Source of the DNA: TMED109 sp015660425
GTDB lineage: Bacteria; Pseudomonadota; Alphaproteobacteria; TMED109
Direction: 5' to 3'
Assembly (NCBI GenBank): GCA_029936295.1
Contig: JAPYTH010000001.1
Coordinates: forward strand, 1-64,000
DNA: 64,000 nt
The notes beneath the pieces are model-generated. The model had not been told where the DNA came from, ran no database searches, and saw nothing but the letters and a program-made list of their open reading frames with translations. Numbering within the stretch: the first letter of the stretch is position 1; every line of letters starts with the position of its first letter. Below, piece by piece: positions 61,188 to 64,000 of this stretch. A program made the position numbers and the translations under genes.

Positions 61188-62045
61188 TTGAGCAACAACA
61201 TACAATTAATAGAAAATATTAATTTAGATGAATTCAAAAATAATTTAAAATTTGCTAGAGAAGATAAGGGTATTACTATTGAACAGGCTTCTAAGATTCT
61301 TAACATCCATATAAATGTACTTGAAAATATTGAAAACGGAGAATTTGATAAGCTATCAAATGATGTTTTTACTATGGGTCATATCAAAACTTATTTAAAT
61401 TGGCTTGGGATAGACCCTAAGCTAATCACTACTGAACTTAAAAAATCTAACAACATTAATTTAAATAAAAAAAAATATAAAGTAATTTTACCTAATAATT
61501 TAAAAATTTCTAAGTTTTATATTTCTTTAATATCTCTAGTTTCTTTTTTTTTAATAATAATTATTTATAAAAATATAAATACTATAGAGTCAAAGACATA
61601 CATCACTATTGATACAAAAAAAATTAAAGATGAAGTTTTAATTGATAAAATAGAAACTAAAGATAAAATTAAAACTGCAGAATTTGATAAAAAATCCGAA
61701 GCCATAAATGCACCTGACTCATTATTAGATAAAGAAATTGAAATAGAAGATATATCTCTCAACCTAAAAGAAAAAAGTATTAGCTTTATTTATATAAAAG
61801 CAATTTCAGAAAGCTGGGTAGAAATACAAAGATATAACACAGAGATATTTGTTAGTAAGGTTCTTAAAAAAGGGGAAGAGCTTAAATTACCTTATGAAAA
61901 AGATTTAATATTAGTAACTGGAAATGCAGGCGGTATTATAATACATATAAATGATAAAATAATAAATAATATTGGCTTGGTTGGCGAAGTTAAAAGAAAT
62001 ATATCTTTAAATTATGACGATTTAATTAAATTTTTAAGTGAATAA
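61188..62045 (+). CDS. RodZ-like helix-turn-helix membrane protein
   Basis: A 285-aa bitopic protein with RodZ architecture. The cytoplasmic HTH_25 domain has LKFAREDKGITIEQASKILN (about 20-39) and ends FTMGHIKTYLNWLGID. One transmembrane helix follows at about 108-126 (FYISLISLVSFFLIIIIY). The periplasmic C-terminal domain is DUF4115-like (AISESWVEIQRYN; GNAGGIIIHIND). RodZ links MreB to the membrane to keep rod shape. The start is TTG at 61188, chosen for AAAAGG at seven bases and no suitable ATG. It precedes ispG by 12 bases, as in many alphaproteobacteria. Confidence 0.87.
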   Translation: MSNNIQLIENINLDEFKNNLKFAREDKGITIEQASKILNIHINVLENIENGEFDKLSNDVFTMGHIKTYLNWLGIDPKLITTELKKSNNINLNKKKYKVILPNNLKISKFYISLISLVSFFLIIIIYKNINTIESKTYITIDTKKIKDEVLIDKIETKDKIKTAEFDKKSEAINAPDSLLDKEIEIEDISLNLKEKSISFIYIKAISESWVEIQRYNTEIFVSKVLKKGEELKLPYEKDLILVTGNAGGIIIHINDKIINNIGLVGEVKRNISLNYDDLIKFLSE

Positions 62046-62057
62046 AAGGTTATAACT

Positions 62058-63152
62058 TTGAATATACGCTCTTATAGAAATATTAATAGAAGAAAAACAA
62101 AAACAATAATGGTGGGGAAAGTGCCAGTTGGAGGAGATAGCCCTATAAGTGTACAATCTATGACTAATACACTTACTACAGATATAAATGGAACAATTCA
62201 CCAAATAAATAAAATTGCAGAGGCTGGAGCAGATATTGTAAGAGTATCTTGCCCAGATAAAGAATCTACACAGGCTTTAAGGAGTATAATAAAAAATGTT
62301 TCTATTCCAGTTATCGCAGACATCCATTTTCATTATAAAAGAGCAATAGAAGCAGCTGAAGCAGGTGCAGCATGTCTTAGAATAAACCCTGGTAATATTG
62401 GCTCAAATGAAAGAATAAATTCAGTTATTCAAGCAGCAAAAGACAATAACTGTTCAATAAGAATAGGAGTAAATGGAGGATCATTAGAAAAAAAAATATT
62501 GGAAAAATATAAATCTCCATGCCCAGAAGCATTAGTAGAAAGTGCGCTAAAGAATATAAGAATTCTAGAAGACGGTAATTTTACTAATTTTAAAATTAGT
62601 GTTAAAGCTTCTGATGTATTTCTTGCTGTATTATCATACGAACAATTATCTAAAATATCTGATTATCCTCTTCATATTGGAATTACTGAAGCTGGAAGTT
62701 TAAATTATGGAACTATTCAATCATCTATTGGTCTAGGAAGACTCCTTTGGTCCGGAATAGGTGATACAATCAGGGTGTCCTTGTCTGCGGATCCTATAGA
62801 AGAAGTTAAGGCAGGATTTCAAATACTTAAATCCTTAGGAATAAGAAATAAAGGAGTAACAATTATTTCTTGTCCTTCTTGTGCAAGACAAAACTTTGAC
62901 GTTATTAATACCGTAAAAATCATAGAAGAAAAACTTTCTCATATTAAGGAAACAGTCTCTTTATCTATTATTGGGTGCGTAGTAAATGGTCCGGGAGAAG
63001 CAAAGGAAACCAATATAGGCGTAACTGGTGGAGGTAAGGATTTTCACCAAATTTATATAGATGGTAGTATTAGCCATAGAATGGAACAAAAAGATTTTAT
63101 TAACCATGTAGTAGATTTAGTAGAAGACTATGCAGCAAAAGTGAGAATATAA
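62058..63152 (+). CDS. ispG: 4-hydroxy-3-methylbut-2-en-1-yl diphosphate synthase
   Basis: Fe-S enzyme of the MEP isoprenoid pathway. The 364-aa protein has VGKVPVGGDSPISVQSMTNT (about 20-39), RVSCPDKESTQALRSI, IADIHFHYKRAIEA and LRINPGNIGS. The cluster cysteines are in ISCPSCARQNFDV and IIGCVVNGPGEAKETNIG. The start is TTG at 62058, supported by AAAAGG at nine bases and because the first internal ATG would lose the conserved RSYRNINRRKT start. The stop lies directly before the hisS ATG, so RodZ-like, ispG and hisS form one operon. Confidence 0.95.
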   Translation: MNIRSYRNINRRKTKTIMVGKVPVGGDSPISVQSMTNTLTTDINGTIHQINKIAEAGADIVRVSCPDKESTQALRSIIKNVSIPVIADIHFHYKRAIEAAEAGAACLRINPGNIGSNERINSVIQAAKDNNCSIRIGVNGGSLEKKILEKYKSPCPEALVESALKNIRILEDGNFTNFKISVKASDVFLAVLSYEQLSKISDYPLHIGITEAGSLNYGTIQSSIGLGRLLWSGIGDTIRVSLSADPIEEVKAGFQILKSLGIRNKGVTIISCPSCARQNFDVINTVKIIEEKLSHIKETVSLSIIGCVVNGPGEAKETNIGVTGGGKDFHQIYIDGSISHRMEQKDFINHVVDLVEDYAAKVRI

Positions 63153-64000
63153 ATGAATAGTAAATTACAATCTGTTAGAGGTACTCATGATCACCTTCCA
63201 GAAGCAATGTATAAATATAATAATATTATTACTAGAGCAGAAAATATTACTTCTCTATACGGTTTTAAGCCTATGGCAACTCCAATTTTTGAATTTTCAA
63301 ATGTATTTAAAAAAACACTAGGGGAAAATTCTGATATTGTTACTAAAGAGATGTATACTTTTATCGATAAAGGTAATGAAGAAATAACATTACGACCAGA
63401 AGGCACTGCAGGAATAGTAAGAGCTATAATATCTAATAGTTTATCACAAGAAATGCCATTTAAAGCATTTTATCATGGCCCTATGTTTCGTTATGAAAGA
63501 CCACAAAAAGGAAGATTAAGACAATTTCATCAAATAGGTATCGAGTTGTTGGGAACTGATAGTCAGCAAGCAGATATTGAAGTAATTGCATGTGCAAGTA
63601 AATTATTAAAAGAATTAAATATTGATAAATCGTCGACCTTACATATTAATAGCCTAGGTAATATTACGGAGCGAAAAAAATATATTGATGAACTAATTAA
63701 ATATTTAAATGATTTCAAAAACAAATTATCTATAGATAGCAAAAAAAGATTTGAAAAAAACCCTCTAAGAATTTTGGATTCAAAATCTGAAGAAGATATA
63801 GAAATTATAAAGAATGCTCCAAAACTTATTAATTATTTAGATAAAGAATCTAAAAATAGTTTTAAGAAAGTTTTGGATGGATTAACGAATTTAAATATTG
63901 CTTATAAAATTAATCATAAATTAGTAAGGGGGTTAGATTATTATAATAATACCACCTTTGAGTTTATTACAGATAAATTAGGTTCACAAAGTGCTATTAT
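63153..64000 (+). CDS. hisS: histidyl-tRNA synthetase, 3' end outside the window
   Basis: The first 282 residues of a class II synthetase; the frame is open to the last base. It starts MNSKLQSVRGTHDHLPEAM. Motif 2 reads HGPMFRYERPQKGRLRQFHQ, preceded by ITLRPEGTAGIVRA with substrate contacts. HisA motif LVRGLDYYNNTTFEF lies near the end of the visible part. About one third of the protein, including motif 3 and the anticodon domain, is beyond 64000. It starts on the base after the ispG stop. Confidence 0.95.
   Translation, partial: MNSKLQSVRGTHDHLPEAMYKYNNIITRAENITSLYGFKPMATPIFEFSNVFKKTLGENSDIVTKEMYTFIDKGNEEITLRPEGTAGIVRAIISNSLSQEMPFKAFYHGPMFRYERPQKGRLRQFHQIGIELLGTDSQQADIEVIACASKLLKELNIDKSSTLHINSLGNITERKKYIDELIKYLNDFKNKLSIDSKKRFEKNPLRILDSKSEEDIEIIKNAPKLINYLDKESKNSFKKVLDGLTNLNIAYKINHKLVRGLDYYNNTTFEFITDKLGSQSAI

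Noticed and set aside
1..64000. Scan for tRNA, rRNA, CRISPR arrays, insertion sequences, prophage and toxin-antitoxin pairs
   Set aside because: By eye I saw no T-arm-like GTTCRA in intergenic DNA, no spaced repeats, no transposase and no phage genes. Intergenic regions are all under about 215 bases, leaving little room.

Overview
The window is 64 kb of a very AT-rich, gene-dense alphaproteobacterial chromosome. About 70 protein genes are visible, with no rRNA, tRNA, insertion sequence, prophage or CRISPR array. Alphaproteobacterial markers include GcrA, a PopZ-type (DUF2497) protein, COQ9, IalB, DUF1178, DUF2889, DUF3429 and the bolA / J-protein / cobS-cobT / rpmB gene order. Low GC, short intergenic spaces, touching convergent genes and many uptake systems for small organic acids (TRAP, SSS, TauE) fit a streamlined, free-living, probably marine heterotroph. 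An AEGEAN-169/HIMB59-like or other low-GC Rhodospirillales-like lineage is a reasonable guess, but the sequence alone does not prove it. Three runs of exactly 100 N mark scaffold gaps in a draft or metagenome assembly, and one of them is a false gap.

Layout. 1-7587 is housekeeping: def, COQ9, purE-purK, pyrD, a HAD phosphatase, a Y-family polymerase, a rhomboid protease and a c-type heme protein. 7779-26742 is a catabolic and transport region. It holds an aldo/keto reductase, a dienelactone hydrolase, a maleylpyruvate isomerase/fumarylpyruvate hydrolase-like pair and an M20 amidohydrolase. After the cell-cycle genes gcrA and a PopZ-like gene come a hydrolase/acyl-CoA dehydrogenase/acyl-CoA ligase/TRAP operon, TauE, a GFA protein with an orphan Tat-exported TRAP receptor, and two DUF3311-SSS transporter modules facing apart around a hydrolase-lyase operon. 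26739-33688 has a broken yggT copy beside the intact gene, argG, rlmN, ialB (gapped), and small membrane and metabolic genes. 33776-45240 runs from prpE through accA, xerD and aroK-aroB to CNNM/CorC, DUF2889 and bolA. 45289-51704 has the J-protein, cobS-cobT, rpmB, methylmalonyl-CoA mutase and DUF1178. 51771-64000 has two methyltransferases, a nitrilase-family gene, grxC, mutT, argJ, secA, ubiG, lysC, a RodZ-like protein, ispG and a truncated hisS.

How it fits together. PrpE makes propionyl-CoA and the B12-dependent mutase completes the route to succinyl-CoA, so propionate or odd-chain/branched carbon is probably used. The isocitrate-lyase-family enzyme beside an SSS transporter could feed it. 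Several operons pair a transporter with hydrolases and CoA-activation enzymes, as expected for scavenging organic acids.

I found no convincing new defence, mobile or secretion system. The most unusual points are the minimal PopZ-like protein touching gcrA, the decayed yggT duplicate, the twin DUF3311-SSS modules sharing a palindromic intergenic region, a methyltransferase paralogue with no recognisable SAM loop, and convergent gene ends packed with essentially no spacer.
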